Positions 1-12,430 of a stretch of DNA of 64,000 nt are shown here, one piece after another. The stretch is taken from positions 496,001-560,000 of the forward strand of contig NC_089189.1 in NCBI RefSeq assembly GCF_947507565.1. The letters run 5' to 3'. Both the position numbers and the translations under genes were made by a program. The notes below the pieces were generated by a model. The model was not told where the DNA came from and made no database searches. It saw nothing but the letters and a program-made list of their open reading frames with translations. This DNA is from Oscarella lobularis (taxonomy: Eukaryota > Porifera > Homoscleromorpha > Homosclerophorida > Oscarellidae). Position 1 is the first letter of the stretch; the number at the start of each line of letters is the position of its first letter.

Positions 1-2591
1 TCAGTTTAGACCTTGATAGCCCAAAATCGGTCATTTTGCATATCCACTCGTCGGGACCGACTTCGTGAACTAAAACGTTTCGCGCCGCGACGTCGCGATG
101 AACAAATCTAGCAAGTCCCATTTTAAAATTAACTAATTAAACTAGCGTTTGTATATATATATATATTATTTAAATAAAAACTATGATATATAGTCTCTTA
201 CGCTTTTTCTGTTGAGAGATAGAGCAGTCCCTCTGCCGCTTGAAGGGCACAGGTCAATCGAAGCTTCAACGACGCTACGTCACCCGCAAGTCGCATTCCC
301 TGCAACACATTCTTCAAATCGCCACGATTCATGTATTCAGATATCAAAAGATAGGGCATTTTGCTACGAGTAATTACATAATATTAAATGCCTTTGGAAA
401 ATTGCTCTGCTACCTAATAGAAACACCGAGAAGTTTGACGACTCTCGGATGATTGAATTGAGCCATGACTACGCCCTCTTGAAGAAAATCGACTAATTGT
501 TTTTCATCCACATCCTTACAATCTAAATCCCCGGAGTAACTCCTAAAGGGTATTTCTAATATTATGTTTGTTTTGCCTTTCATTAGTTTCACGGCAACAA
601 GTTCAGATTCTAAATCTTTGGCTTTGCACAACCAAACCTATGATTATTAATATTACTAATTTTCTCATATTATTTCGATTTTTTGACTGACATCTCCAAA
701 TGCTCCTTCGCCTATTTTCTTTTGAAAATCTAAATTGCTCGGCCGAATTTGAAATTGCAGCAGCTTTTCCTTCATTTGAGCGTGACTAGTTGATATTTCC
801 TCATCTTCCACAAGTAAATATTAATTAAAACAATAAAAACGAAATAGGTAATGCATACTGCCAGATTTCACGGAACCATCAGATGAAACCTACAGAAAAA
901 GAAGAAACACTGTTGATGCTATCTCTAATCAATCAATCAATACTCCGCAGTCGTCATTGATTAGGCGTTGTTAGTATCGCAATTGGCACTATTAGCAGCA
1001 AATTAGCCAATTTATTTGCATATAAATAGAAAATCGAAGAAAAGAAACGGCACAACTATTCTATTACAAATATTGATATGCATTGGATTTGATAAGTCAG
1101 CGTCAGGTGCCTCACTAGTACGGTGGTGGCATTACCGAAGATCCAGATCGAGGCTTCAGGCGAGGATCGTCGTACGTCGACTGACGAGTGTCTACAAAGC
1201 CAAACGATAGGAAGCTACGCTCGCTTACGTCATAGCATCAATTTACTGTGATTAAGAAAGTAAGGTTTGCCTTGAGGATCGACTCTCTGTTCCCATCCAG
1301 CCTATAATCGCTCATATATGTATTTTATATTATTATTATTATTGAGATTTACGGGTAGGATTCTTGGATCCTCAAACTGAGTCGTTTGAGTTTCTAATAA
1401 TAATAATAATAATAAATAAAAAACAATATCAACTACGCTTCTACGTACGATGATTCACAAAATAAGGACGACCGCTCGGATCCCTTCTTTGCTCCCACCC
1501 AGGCTTCGATGACACAACATATTAATATCAATAAAATTTTTCTAATAAATTTACTGGTAGTAAATAATTGGGAGGTGGCATTGGGGGTCGTTGGAAGGCA
1601 GGGGCCGGAGAATACGGCGCGTATCCGGGAGCCATAGGTGCGTAGCCAGGGGATACGGCTTGGGGTTGAGCAACTGGGGCCAGCTATAATTTAAAATTTA
1701 ATTAAATCAAAGACGCATAGGGAGGTTATAATGACTTGGGTGCGCGGATCTTCATATTGAGTCGTTTTCGTCACTGGGATAGAGAAGCTTAGCGCGCTTG
1801 GGAATAAGGTGTATGTACGTACAGTGATTAACAAAGTAGGACTTCCCCGCTTGATCTCTACGTTCCTCCCAGCCAGCCTTCAGGAAAAATCAATATTTTT
1901 TATCATAGAATCGCGCTACGCGAGCTTTACGGGCAGCGGAGGCTTCGTTGCCATGGGCGTTGCTATGGGAGATGTCATGGGCGGAGGAGGCAGAGGAGGA
2001 GCGCTGGCCGAAGGCGGAGGAGCAGACGGCGGAGCAGACGGCGGAGCGCTACTAGATGCTGGTACTAGTGTGCGCAATCCCTGAGCAGCGCGCACGTGAC
2101 GTCTAATTTGCTACGTTTACGGTTTCCTCACGGTTTTTGTATCTTCTTCCATGAGAGTTGCATTGAGCGTTCGTTGGAGGCTCTCAATCCACGAATTTAG
2201 TTCCGTACTACGATCGATTTCTATCGAATCTAGGGCGCTCAAGTGCGCGCTGTACTCACGGCGACGGCGCGGCGATGAGGAACTTCCGCTTGGGCGTGGT
2301 CAAAGCGAATACGTGAGGATATCGAGGATAGTTCGTTACTTTGACGACCTCGCGAACGCCTTCGAGGGGTATCGTGCCCTTTAGACGCTTTCGATCGCGC
2401 TCTTCGTAGTATTCGAGTTGCGGACGTCCCGCTTCGAGACGCAACACGAGCCAACGGTTACGCCAACTCTACCGAAAGGGGGCCCCCGGTTCACTTTAGA
2501 AGCGCTATGAGCATTTGCTTACTTTTACGGTCGACTTGTCGTCGGGCGGCGACTTACAGACGTAGCCTTCTTTTACAGTAGAACTCGCCAT
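1..2591 (-). CDS. PH - triple WW - tyrosine kinase, cytoplasmic (3' end outside window)
   Basis: Spliced model, complement of 1-107, 202-363, 414-637, 692-804, 859-889, 1136-1191, 1247-1301, 1353-1393, 1449-1503, 1555-1683, 1736-1773, 1823-1877, 1931-2080, 2132-2237, 2260-2468 and 2523-2591. All junctions are GT/AG and the frame stays open. The start MASSTVKEGYVCKS leads directly into a PH domain (WRNRWLVL near the start, ELNSWIESLQ as the closing helix). A Pro/Ala-rich linker follows, then WW domains with GWEERRD, GWEQRRD and GWEQRVD, each ending in TTQ(Y/F)EDPR or STYDDPR. The kinase domain shows GEGAFGDV, VAVKLM, the hinge LISEYMNRGDL, HRDVAARN and DFG. There is no signal peptide, membrane segment, SH2 or SH3, so it is probably a membrane-recruited non-receptor tyrosine kinase. 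The kinase C-lobe lies beyond position 1. PH plus WW fused to a tyrosine kinase matches no animal family I know; the Tec family (PH-SH3-SH2-kinase) is the nearest analogue. Confidence 0.85.
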
Positions 2592-3103
2592 AGTGGAGTA
2601 GGTGTTTCCTCACCCTCACCCTGTGTCACGTGAACAAGCTGAAGAATTATTGATATCAGAAATCGAGTTTCAGCCAGAGGTCTTCAGCTTTTGATATGAC
2701 AATATTTTTTTAGAGTCGTGCCTAAATAGAGAAAAGGTCACAGGTACGGTTTGCTAGGAAAAATTTCTAATAAATGACTTAATTAGATAACGGTGCTACA
2801 TTCAACAGCCACAGGGCCCATTACTCAGCCAAATTAATATTTACATTTCAACAAGAAGATCATACGGTCAATAATTCCATACATTTAGTGACTCCCTAAT
2901 CTCATTAGGCAGCAACTAAAGAGACGCGAACCACAGTTTTCGGGAGTGTCAAGTCAAATAGAGATGCCACTGAATTTCGCATAAAAAGCGAGCGTCTACC
3001 CTATAGACGCCCGGGAGAAGCGACCCCCGACTCGGAGCCCAAACCCCGTCTCCTACACCACCGCTTTTTGCCAGCGCGACCGCCCGTCAAGGTCCACGTC
3101 GCA
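2592..3103. promoter_or_regulatory. Divergent intergenic region between two kinase genes
   Basis: About 510 bp separate the divergently transcribed PH-WW-kinase and Ig-receptor kinase start codons. I see no open reading frame or clear TATA box. The 5' UTRs and promoters of both genes must lie here unless there are further upstream exons. Assignment as a shared promoter region is inferred from orientation only. Confidence 0.4.
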
Positions 3104-5542
<2,439 letters not shown>

Positions 5543-6055
5543 ACTTTTCATTATCGTCCTTCGTAGAGAGCGCCGTCTGATGAAAGCGTAAATTAGTTTC
5601 TATTTTTACGTATAGTATGTATTTGTTCACGCACTTTTGTTTCGATCTATAAAAAGGGGGACTGTCCCACTATTGAGGCACAGCCTGGTATGACGATGAT
5701 GCAAATAAGGCTGTTTCCCCATCATGGAAACGACACGTGAACGGCGCTCGCGTCGTAGCTGGGGCTTGGCTATTATCTAGTTCTCAACATCTTTGCTCTG
5801 ATGAGAGTTTGCACTCGTTTATTGGCTAAGCACATCGCTTAGAAGACGTCATAACCGGGGGACTCCGTTAGGGTGTGGTCAACCACGGATGCAAAGTAGC
5901 ACGCAGTAAACAAACAGCAATGTCGATTTGAAAGGGTGTGGCCCACAATTTCAAAATGCGATGACATCATGCGTCCGGTAAGCCGGCTAACATAAAAAGG
6001 TGGTCACGAAGCAACAGCGAAACAGTTTCGTTTCAAAAGAAACATATTTACCGCT
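5543..6055. other. Intergenic region with TATA-like element
   Basis: About 510 bp with no supported gene. A TATA-like CATAAAAAGG at 5991-6000 lies 56 bp before the start codon of the next gene and is the best core-promoter candidate. Another A-rich TATA-like run lies near 5650. Confidence 0.35.
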
Positions 6056-6890
6056 ATGCAACTTGAAGTGCCTGTGGTCATGACTCTGCTTTATCTAGCT
6101 CCACTACTCGTCACCGCAACAAAGTCCTCTTGCATTGAAAAAGAGGTACGGTAGAGTATACTAGACCGGGAGAAATCACGCGAGCAGGATCAGAGGGTGG
6201 AGTGGGAGGCATTTCCCTATACCCAGGTCTCGTATAAACTGACCCCGTTTTTTATGACAGAACCGCAATCTCGTGCTAATTGAAACGGACAATTCCAACG
6301 GAATGCCCTATGCGTTGCACGCTCGCGGCTCCCACGCTGTCACGTGGAGAAAGATCAAGGCGATAAATGAGCTCGGAGTATTCGCGTTGAATCGCGCCTT
6401 CCGAGTTTCCGACGGCGACGACAACTTGATGCCTCATCACAATTTTACGAGCAGATCCAGCAAGCACCTCGGCATCACAGCAAACGGAACTCTAACGCTT
6501 GAGGTTGGCTATATCGAGTACATAGGGCGAATATCTAATAAAGCCCCAATACTTAATTAGGCGAAAAGTACGACAACTTTTATTGTTCCAAGAACGCCGT
6601 GGACGAAATGCGAACCGTATCCGTTTCGGCTCTGTGCCGTGAAGAAGACGTCGACTGGTGACGTCAAATTTCTCGTGCGAGCCGGTTTCCCGTCAATGCG
6701 ATTGCAGGAAGTCGAGAGCAAGTGCTGTACTAATCCCCTGGCCAGTGGCCCGGGAGTCGACTGCTGTCGCGTCCTTGACGCGATGTCAAAGTCGAATGCC
6801 AAGTTTCGTATGCGATTTCTCGGCGAAGCGTGCAAAGCGAGTAAGACGAAGATCAATCGCAGCGTCTGCAAGAAATTCGTAGAATGCTGA
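6056..6890 (+). CDS. Small secreted protein, paralogue 1 of 3
   Basis: Spliced model 6056-6145, 6261-6503, 6561-6890, giving 220 residues with phase-0 introns. An N-terminal signal peptide (VVMTLLYLAPLLVTA) is followed by a body with NLVLIETDNS, a KHLGITANGTLTLE segment and a C-terminal half containing TPWTKCEPYPFRLCA, GDVKFLVRAG and CCTNP/DCCRV cysteine pairs. The closest relatives I can see are the two downstream neighbours. The Y/H-L-G-I-x-x-N-G-x-L pattern followed by a Trp/Phe-containing strand resembles repeats of beta-trefoil secreted factors (FGF/IL-1 fold). That is only a fold hypothesis; I do not recognise the family. No membrane segment other than the signal peptide. Confidence 0.7.
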
Positions 6891-7635
6891 TTGCGCAAAG
6901 AGATATGTGAAAAGTCGTCGAATCCGAAATTCATTGTATAGCAGATATACTCCTCCGCGGTGTATTCATGCTCGAATACGTATACGTTCTTGTTGCTGCT
7001 GTGTCGCATGCCTGCTTTTGTTTTTTTTCCTCTGTTCTAATTAGTGCACTAAGCACCAATCTCGTCAGAATATCATTAAAATCTCATTACTGGTCTATCT
7101 CGAAGCAACGGCCCGAATTCCTTACCGAGAACACTTGAGAGGGCCTCCCAAAAGATGCTCGTAGAAAGTGCCATTCCCCGACAAGGTCGCATGTAGCATC
7201 CTTTTATTTCTTGGTAACCAGGCGTGGGTGCGTGAGACTCGGGGTAGGTCAGAGGAGCAACATCAGCTTGAGCCGTGAGAAAGATGCAAAACGTAGACTA
7301 GCGGTTTGTGCGTAAAGGAAATGAGCAGCGCGAGGCAAGAAGCAAACATATGTGAGCCTTGTGAGGGACGCACGAGAGACGAAACGACTTCGAGAAACGT
7401 TGCGACATTTTTTTGGGAATGAAAATTTGTAGCTACTTTTGAACGACGCGCATGCAGAGATGGGTGGCAATTTCCTGTTTACGTGCCATGTGCATGACAC
7501 CCTTCCTTTGGAACAGCATAGTGAAAGTAGGCGAGACTATTCCGGGCCCTTTGCTACTGAGTAATCTCTTCTCAGAACATTCAGCAATTAACCGTTTCCC
7601 TGAGAGACGTTTCCCCTGCCTCTCTGTTCAGATAG
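6891..7635. other. Intergenic region
   Basis: About 745 bp between the first and second small secreted-protein genes. I see no convincing coding exon, RNA gene or repeat. Confidence 0.3.
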
Positions 7636-7680
7636 TATATAAAGAGATGAAGAGAGACGAGAAACTATACAACTCATCCA
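7636..7680 (+). promoter_or_regulatory. Core promoter with TATA box, conserved with next paralogue
   Basis: TATATAAA at 7636-7643 is followed by GAGATGAAGAG, then GACGAGAA and a CAACTCATCCA stretch. The same order and nearly the same sequence occur at 9233-9277 before the next paralogue. The TATA lies 89 bp before the start codon. Conservation of this block between two duplicated genes whose other upstream sequence has diverged suggests a functional TATA/initiator core. Confidence 0.6.
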
Positions 7681-7724
7681 TTAACTTAAAGCAACTGAAG
7701 AGCCGCAGCTGAAAAAGCTCCAAC

Positions 7725-8510
7725 ATGTTTACCACTGTTCAAGTCTTCATAATTTTGCTCAACTCTGCACTAGTCGTGACTGCAACTAATCCAGAGTCCT
7801 CGTGCACTGGCGAAGACTCAAAGGTGCTACTTCCTATACCGTTACTGTATACGGAACTAATGTTTGTTATTTATTCCAGAGTGACAATCTTGTGCTAATC
7901 AAGGCAGACAATTCCAAGGGGTTGCCCTATGCACTTCACAGTCGCAGACTCCATTCTGTCGTTTGGAAAGAGATCAACAAGTCATCGAACGAACTTCTCG
8001 AGTTGTTTGCCGTGAATCGCACGGGACCTCGCCACACTTTTAGGAGAAGATCAAAGTACCTCGGCATTACAGAAAACGGAGATCTAATGTTTGAGGTACG
8101 GTACTGTATCAGTACGCATGCACTCCTAGTTACGACTTTCTGAAGTGAGATCTTAGGCAAATAGATCGACAACTTTTATCTCTTCAAAAACGCCGTGGAC
8201 GGAAAGAAACTGGTTTCCGTTTAGGTTTTGTGCCGAAAAGAAAACTCCTACTGGTGACGTCAAATTTTTTCTCGTGCGAGCCAATTCCCAATCACTGAAA
8301 TTGAAAGAAAGCGAGAGCCAGTGCTGCACTGATCCTGTGGCCGCTGTTAGCGAAGGAAACGCCTCACACTGTTGTCGCGTTTTTAGGGCGATGTCAAAAT
8401 CGAACGCCAAGTTTGCTGTGCGCTTTGTCCCTGATGTACCAGAGTGCAAAGTGATTCAGAAGATGGTCAATGGCACATGCAAGAATTCTGTAAATCCCGA
8501 GTGCGCTTGA
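7725..8510 (+). CDS. Small secreted protein, paralogue 2 of 3
   Basis: Spliced model 7725-7823, 7880-8095, 8157-8510, giving 222 residues. A signal peptide (VQVFIILLNSALVVTA) leads to NLVLIKADNSKGLPYALH, which is nearly identical to the upstream gene's NLVLIETDNSNGMPYALH, and to SKYLGITENGDLMFE. The C-terminal half has TPWTERNWFPFRFCAEKK, GDVKFFLVRA and the CCTDP/HCCRV pairs. Intron positions and phases match paralogue 1 exactly, which shows tandem duplication after intron acquisition. Predicted to be secreted; function not recognised. Confidence 0.7.
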
Positions 8511-9232
8511 AGACTTGCTGACTGTACAGCAGAACCTCTAGTATATGGAAGTAGTAGTAGTGAGTGTTGCTGCACGAGGCCGCGTGCTTTGTAAATAATT
8601 GTTCTTGCTGCTGTATAAGATGCGGAAGCACCAATCAGAATGTCATTAGCATTTCATTACCGGTTCAGCGACTATAGGAGATTGCGAATGGAGGTCAATA
8701 GAGCTTCTAAAGAGCTCACTCATATCAAACTTCTCCCTTCACCTGCTAATTGTTCGTAGCAAAGGGCTAAGGTTCGCGGCAGGTCAGAGGAGCAAAACTT
8801 TTACCGGATGGATGCGCGACCTTTTAAAGGGAGGAAAGAAAACGATCGTATGACGAGTGCAACGAGATAGCGGCAGGGCAACTATGAAGTCGAAATTCTT
8901 GTGGCCACTTTGTGGTATCTTACTAGATTACGTCGTGCGTCAATAGCATAGGGGGAAAAACCGACAGCGAACTGTGGGGGAAGGAGGCGTGCAGACTTCA
9001 CGCTGGAGGAAAGAACGGTGCTGAGCCATCACTGCGCTCACGTGCAATGCGACACCGGAGAACTCGCTTCCATGTGCAACACTATACAGTAGTACCCGGC
9101 TATTAATAGGTCTTCAAGGCGGGTGCAAACGATTCCCCGGCCTTAGTTTACACTATTGATCAGCAAAGGGACCATTCCCCCGCGGACGATTGCCATTTCC
9201 CCCACCCCACTAATATTTCACAGCCTAGACCC
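8511..9232. other. Intergenic region
   Basis: About 720 bp with no supported gene; the promoter of the third small secreted-protein gene lies at its right end. Confidence 0.3.
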
Positions 9233-9277
9233 TATAAAAAGAGATGAAGAGGACGAGAATCTACAACACATCCACTT
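9233..9277 (+). promoter_or_regulatory. Core promoter with TATA box, conserved with previous paralogue
   Basis: TATAAAAA at 9233-9240 is followed by GAGATGAAGAG, then GACGAGAA and CAACACATCCA, as in the block at 7636-7680. The TATA lies 72 bp before the start codon at 9305. Confidence 0.6.
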
Positions 9278-9304
9278 GGAACACAGAGAGAATAAACAGC
9301 ACCA

Positions 9305-10125
9305 ATGGAAACCTGCCTCAGTAACCTCATCATCTTCGCTCTCGCCTTGACGTCGACGCACGTCGAAGCGCTACCCCTACCCCTACCGACCGTCGAACCG
9401 ACATGCAGCAACAATATAGTCGACTGGAATCATCACATTCCGCCTTACGTTCTGGAATCGCGATCAAAGCACGGCCAATCGCGTCTGCTCTTCGCCCAGC
9501 CTCGCTCGAAGTCGACTGTTGACCCGATGGAGCTGCAGCAGTCGCCGACGCGACTCAATTGGCTCAAAATAACAGCGGACACATCGGCGCTAATTCGTTA
9601 CACGTACGAAGCGAAAACGAACGAAATGACCTTCTACTTCGTCGCCACCGCCGACGAGCAGCCGCGGCAATTCATTGGACTAAGCGACGACGGAAAACTA
9701 CGAAGCGAGGTACCCCCCCTCTTCTCTTTCTCTTCCCCTTTGCCAATTCGCAAATGATTTCCCCCCAGACGACTTCGTCGACGAATTTCACCTTGCGACC
9801 TTTCGGACTCGAGTCCAATTGCGATCCCAACGTCGCCAACTATCATCCTATCTGCGCGAAAAAGATCGCGGATGAGGAGGAGGGGGGAGATCTGCGCGTG
9901 TTTCTCCTGCGCGCCGGATCGCCGTCGCGACGTCTGCGAGGTAGCGAGGTCGACTGCTGTCTTCGTCGGGACGTCGACGGATTGCCCGAGTGTCGGCTAT
10001 TGGCCGCCGAGGTGGCGTCGGAGCGCGAGCTTCAGTTCAAGTTAACCAACGTCTGCATGGAGAAAGGACAGGAGCTGCTGTCGAATCCCTTGCGACGTTG
10101 CTGTCCACTTCATCAATCAGTCTAA
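9305..10125 (+). CDS. Small secreted protein, paralogue 3 of 3 (divergent)
   Basis: Spliced model 9305-9709 and 9769-10125, giving 253 residues. The signal peptide (LIIFALALTSTHVEA) is followed by a Pro-Leu-rich stretch and a longer first half than in the neighbours. The FIGLSDDGKLRSE segment corresponds to their LGIT-NG-L motif, and the C-terminal half keeps LRVFLLRAGSPSRRLR, DCC and a final CC. The first intron of the other two copies is absent here, while the second is conserved. Function unknown; predicted to be secreted. A poly(A) signal follows at 10253. Confidence 0.68.
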
Positions 10126-10252
10126 GATATATATAGTGAGACTGATGTTGCTGCAGCTGAAGAGACCGTCAGTGTAAAATTTCAGAGTCTAAGAGACGAC
10201 ACAGTTAGTATAGTGTAAAGTTTGTAAGTGATGGTCCATGCATGCATGCACA

Positions 10253-10258
10253 AATAAA
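10253..10258 (+). terminator. Poly(A) signal AATAAA
   Basis: AATAAA lies about 130 bp after the stop codon of the third small secreted protein and is followed by a T/G-rich stretch, as expected for a cleavage/polyadenylation site. Confidence 0.5.
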
Positions 10259-10369
10259 TTGGTTTTGTTTTGTTTTACGTCCTACTTCTGTTGAGAGAAG
10301 CCCCGGGTCTCTTTGAAACAGTCTCTTAGACAAACCAAAAGGCTACAGCTACTGCCAATGCCGTTCTTC

Positions 10370-10905
10370 TATGGCGCTACAACAGTGTCAAAAATCAATG
10401 GACTAATGATTAGTGATTAATGATTAGTGATTAGTGATTAGTGAACAGTGATTAATGATTAGTGAACAGTGATTAGTGAACAGTGAACAGTGATTCGTGA
10501 TTAGTGAACAGTGATTAGTGAACAGTGAACAGTGAACAGTGAAACAGTGAACAGTGAACAGGGAACAGTGAACAGTGATTAATGATTAGTGATTAGTGAT
10601 TAATGATTAGTGATTGGTGATTAGTGATTAGTGATTAGTGATTAGTGATTAGTGATTAGTGAACAGTGATCAGTGATTAGTGATGAATGATTAGTGATTA
10701 GTGATTAGTGATGAATGATTAGTGATTAGTGATTAGTGATTAGTGAACAGTGAACAATGATTAGTGAACAGTGAACAGTGATTAGTGATTAGTGAACAGT
10801 GAACAATGATTAGTGATTAGTGAACAGTGATCAGTGATTAGTGATGAATGATTAGTGATTAGTGATTAGTGATTAGTGATTAGTGAACAGTGATTACTAA
10901 ATACC
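10370..10905 (+). repeat. Left terminal inverted repeat with heptamer array
   Basis: About 30 bp of unique TIR sequence are followed by roughly 70 tandem heptamers of the GATTAGT/GAACAGT type. Rare variants such as GATTCGT, an expanded GAAACAGT and GAACAGG occur in the same order in the right TIR on the opposite strand. Confidence 0.85.
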
Positions 10906-10938
10906 AAATAATGTCAAAGATGTATGTAATTCGTCAAA

Positions 10939-11478
10939 TCAGTGAGTTCCTGCCACTTCCAATGCCCGCAAGTACACGCTGACTCCGTAGTTGCCGTCAT
11001 CCGATACCGGGTCTATAGCCTCTGCCATTCTTTTTAGTGCTTCTTCATCGTTGAAATCGACAATTTGAGGAACAACTACCTCCGTTTCTTCCCACTGGCC
11101 GTCAGGAACTTCTATGTGGGGTTCGACACCAAATTCTTCCAGGTCAGCTTCCGACATTTCCTCTCCTAATGTCCCCTCACAAAATCGCTGCATTCCAGTT
11201 ATCCATAACTGGTTTGGTGTCACATTTTTTTCCGACGACAGTGGATGACAGTTCCACATTCTTCTAAACTCTTCCAAGTCGCGGTTAATACGAGGCACAA
11301 AAACAAAGTGTAAGCAGACGACGTGGCGTTCGTTGTTCACGTCCAGAACTTCAATGTCTTCAAGGTGGTGAAAAATCTGGTAATACATAGAAGTTACCTA
11401 CGTATTCAGAAATAGATTGTTTTTCTGCTGTTTAGTGTTTATATACTGTACCTGATAAAAGATGTCTCTCCAGAGCAA
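10939..11478 (-). pseudogene. Integrase-core (DDE) transposase, 3' remnant
   Basis: Read on the minus strand, a short exon fragment ending LWRDIFYQ (donor at 11451) joins a second exon at 11397 reading VTSMYYQIFHHLED. It continues with HVVCLHFVFVPRINRDLEEF, MWNCHPLSSEKN and TPNQLWITGM to a stop at 10939. The run RLWRD...FY...LED...L..HLVF+PRIN..L..F...WN.HPLSTE.N.TP.QLW is characteristic of an integrase-core-domain protein widespread as transposon-encoded genes in aquatic animals. Everything upstream of LWRD, including the first catalytic acidic residues, is missing and replaced by the heptamer array. Family assignment is from memory of the motif layout. Confidence 0.7.
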
Positions 11479-12016
11479 TCACTAATCACTAATCACTAAT
11501 CATTCATCACTAATCACTGATCACTGTTCACTAATCACTAATCATTGTTCACTGTTCACTAATCACTAATCATTGTTCACTGTTCACTAATCACTAATCA
11601 CTAATCACTAATCATTCATCACTAATCACTAATCACTAATCATTCATCACTAATCACTGATCACTGTTCACTAATCACTAATCACTAATCACTAATCACT
11701 GATCACTAATCATTAATCACTAATCATTAATCACTGTTCACTAATCACTAATCACTAATCACTAATCACCAATCACTAATCATTCATCACTAATCACTAA
11801 TCATTAATCACTGTTCAATGTTCCCTGTTCACTGTTCACTGTTTCACTGTTCACTGTTCACTGTTCACTAATCACTGTTCACTAATCACGAATCACTGTT
11901 CACTGTTCACTAATCATTGTTCACTAATCATTAATCACTGTTCACTAATCACTAATCACTAATCATTAATCACTAATCATTAGTCCATTGATTTTTGACA
12001 CTGTTGTAGCGCCATA
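11479..12016 (-). repeat. Right terminal inverted repeat with heptamer array
   Basis: Reverse-complement partner of the left TIR (10370-10905), with the same variant heptamers in mirrored order and the same terminal TATGGCGC. The transposase remnant abuts its inner edge, which suggests an internal deletion joined array to coding sequence. Confidence 0.85.
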
Positions 12017-12430
12017 TTCTTCGTGCATCGGTTTGACGAGCAAAACCCCAAGTGGGGCCCCGGTTTCCTTCTGACCTTACATACTGCAGCTACAAGCGTT
12101 CTAGTTCTCGCCACTACCGTCGGGGCACCAGGGGAGACTGCCAAAAGCTCTAGAATTGCTTACATTCCACGAGTCTTTAAGAAGGGCGGGCGACGAAGCG
12201 TGCGCAGTCGTAAAACTATAGCAAAATCCATGATATAAAACTCTAGAAATCTCTACTGAAACTTTTATAAAAATCCTACACTACAATGTCGTTTCCTCGG
12301 CAACTACATTTTCTATAATAGGCAAACCAATATATCTGTGATTTACTACCGTTGAAGCTGCCCTGTCTCTACTGTTGCTTGACTCAGAAGCGCTACGGCT
12401 TGACAGCTAAACAGTCTTCAGTAAATAATT
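12017..12430. other. Intergenic region
   Basis: About 410 bp between the transposon end and the stop codon of the downstream receptor kinase. Apart from the TTCTTC target-site copy at its left end I see nothing specific; it probably holds the kinase 3' UTR. Confidence 0.3.

Larger units (their letters stand above)
10370..12016. mobile_element. Non-autonomous DNA transposon with long heptamer-rich TIRs
   Basis: A 1647-bp element bounded by perfect terminal inverted repeats starting TATGGCGCTACAACAGTGTC and continuing through AAAAATCAATGGACTAATG. It is flanked by a 6-bp direct repeat TTCTTC (10364-10369 and 12017-12022), consistent with a target-site duplication. The TIRs extend inward about 500 bp as arrays of degenerate 7-bp units (GATTAGT, GAACAGT, GATTAAT, GATGAAT). 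The order of variant units is largely mirrored between the two ends. Only the last part of a transposase gene lies between them, so the copy cannot be autonomous. Confidence 0.85.

Noticed and set aside
410-637. Stand-alone kinase-like ORF at the left edge
   Set aside because: It is a single exon of the larger PH-WW-kinase gene; canonical splice sites join it in frame on both sides.
1809-2084. Plus-strand Gly/Ala-rich ORF
   Set aside because: It is the antisense shadow of the Pro/Ala-rich exon (1931-2080) of the minus-strand PH-WW-kinase gene.
10398-11970. CRISPR-like appearance of the regularly repeated arrays
   Set aside because: The units are contiguous 7-bp variants without unique spacers, lie in inverted orientation inside transposon TIRs, and the genome is eukaryotic.
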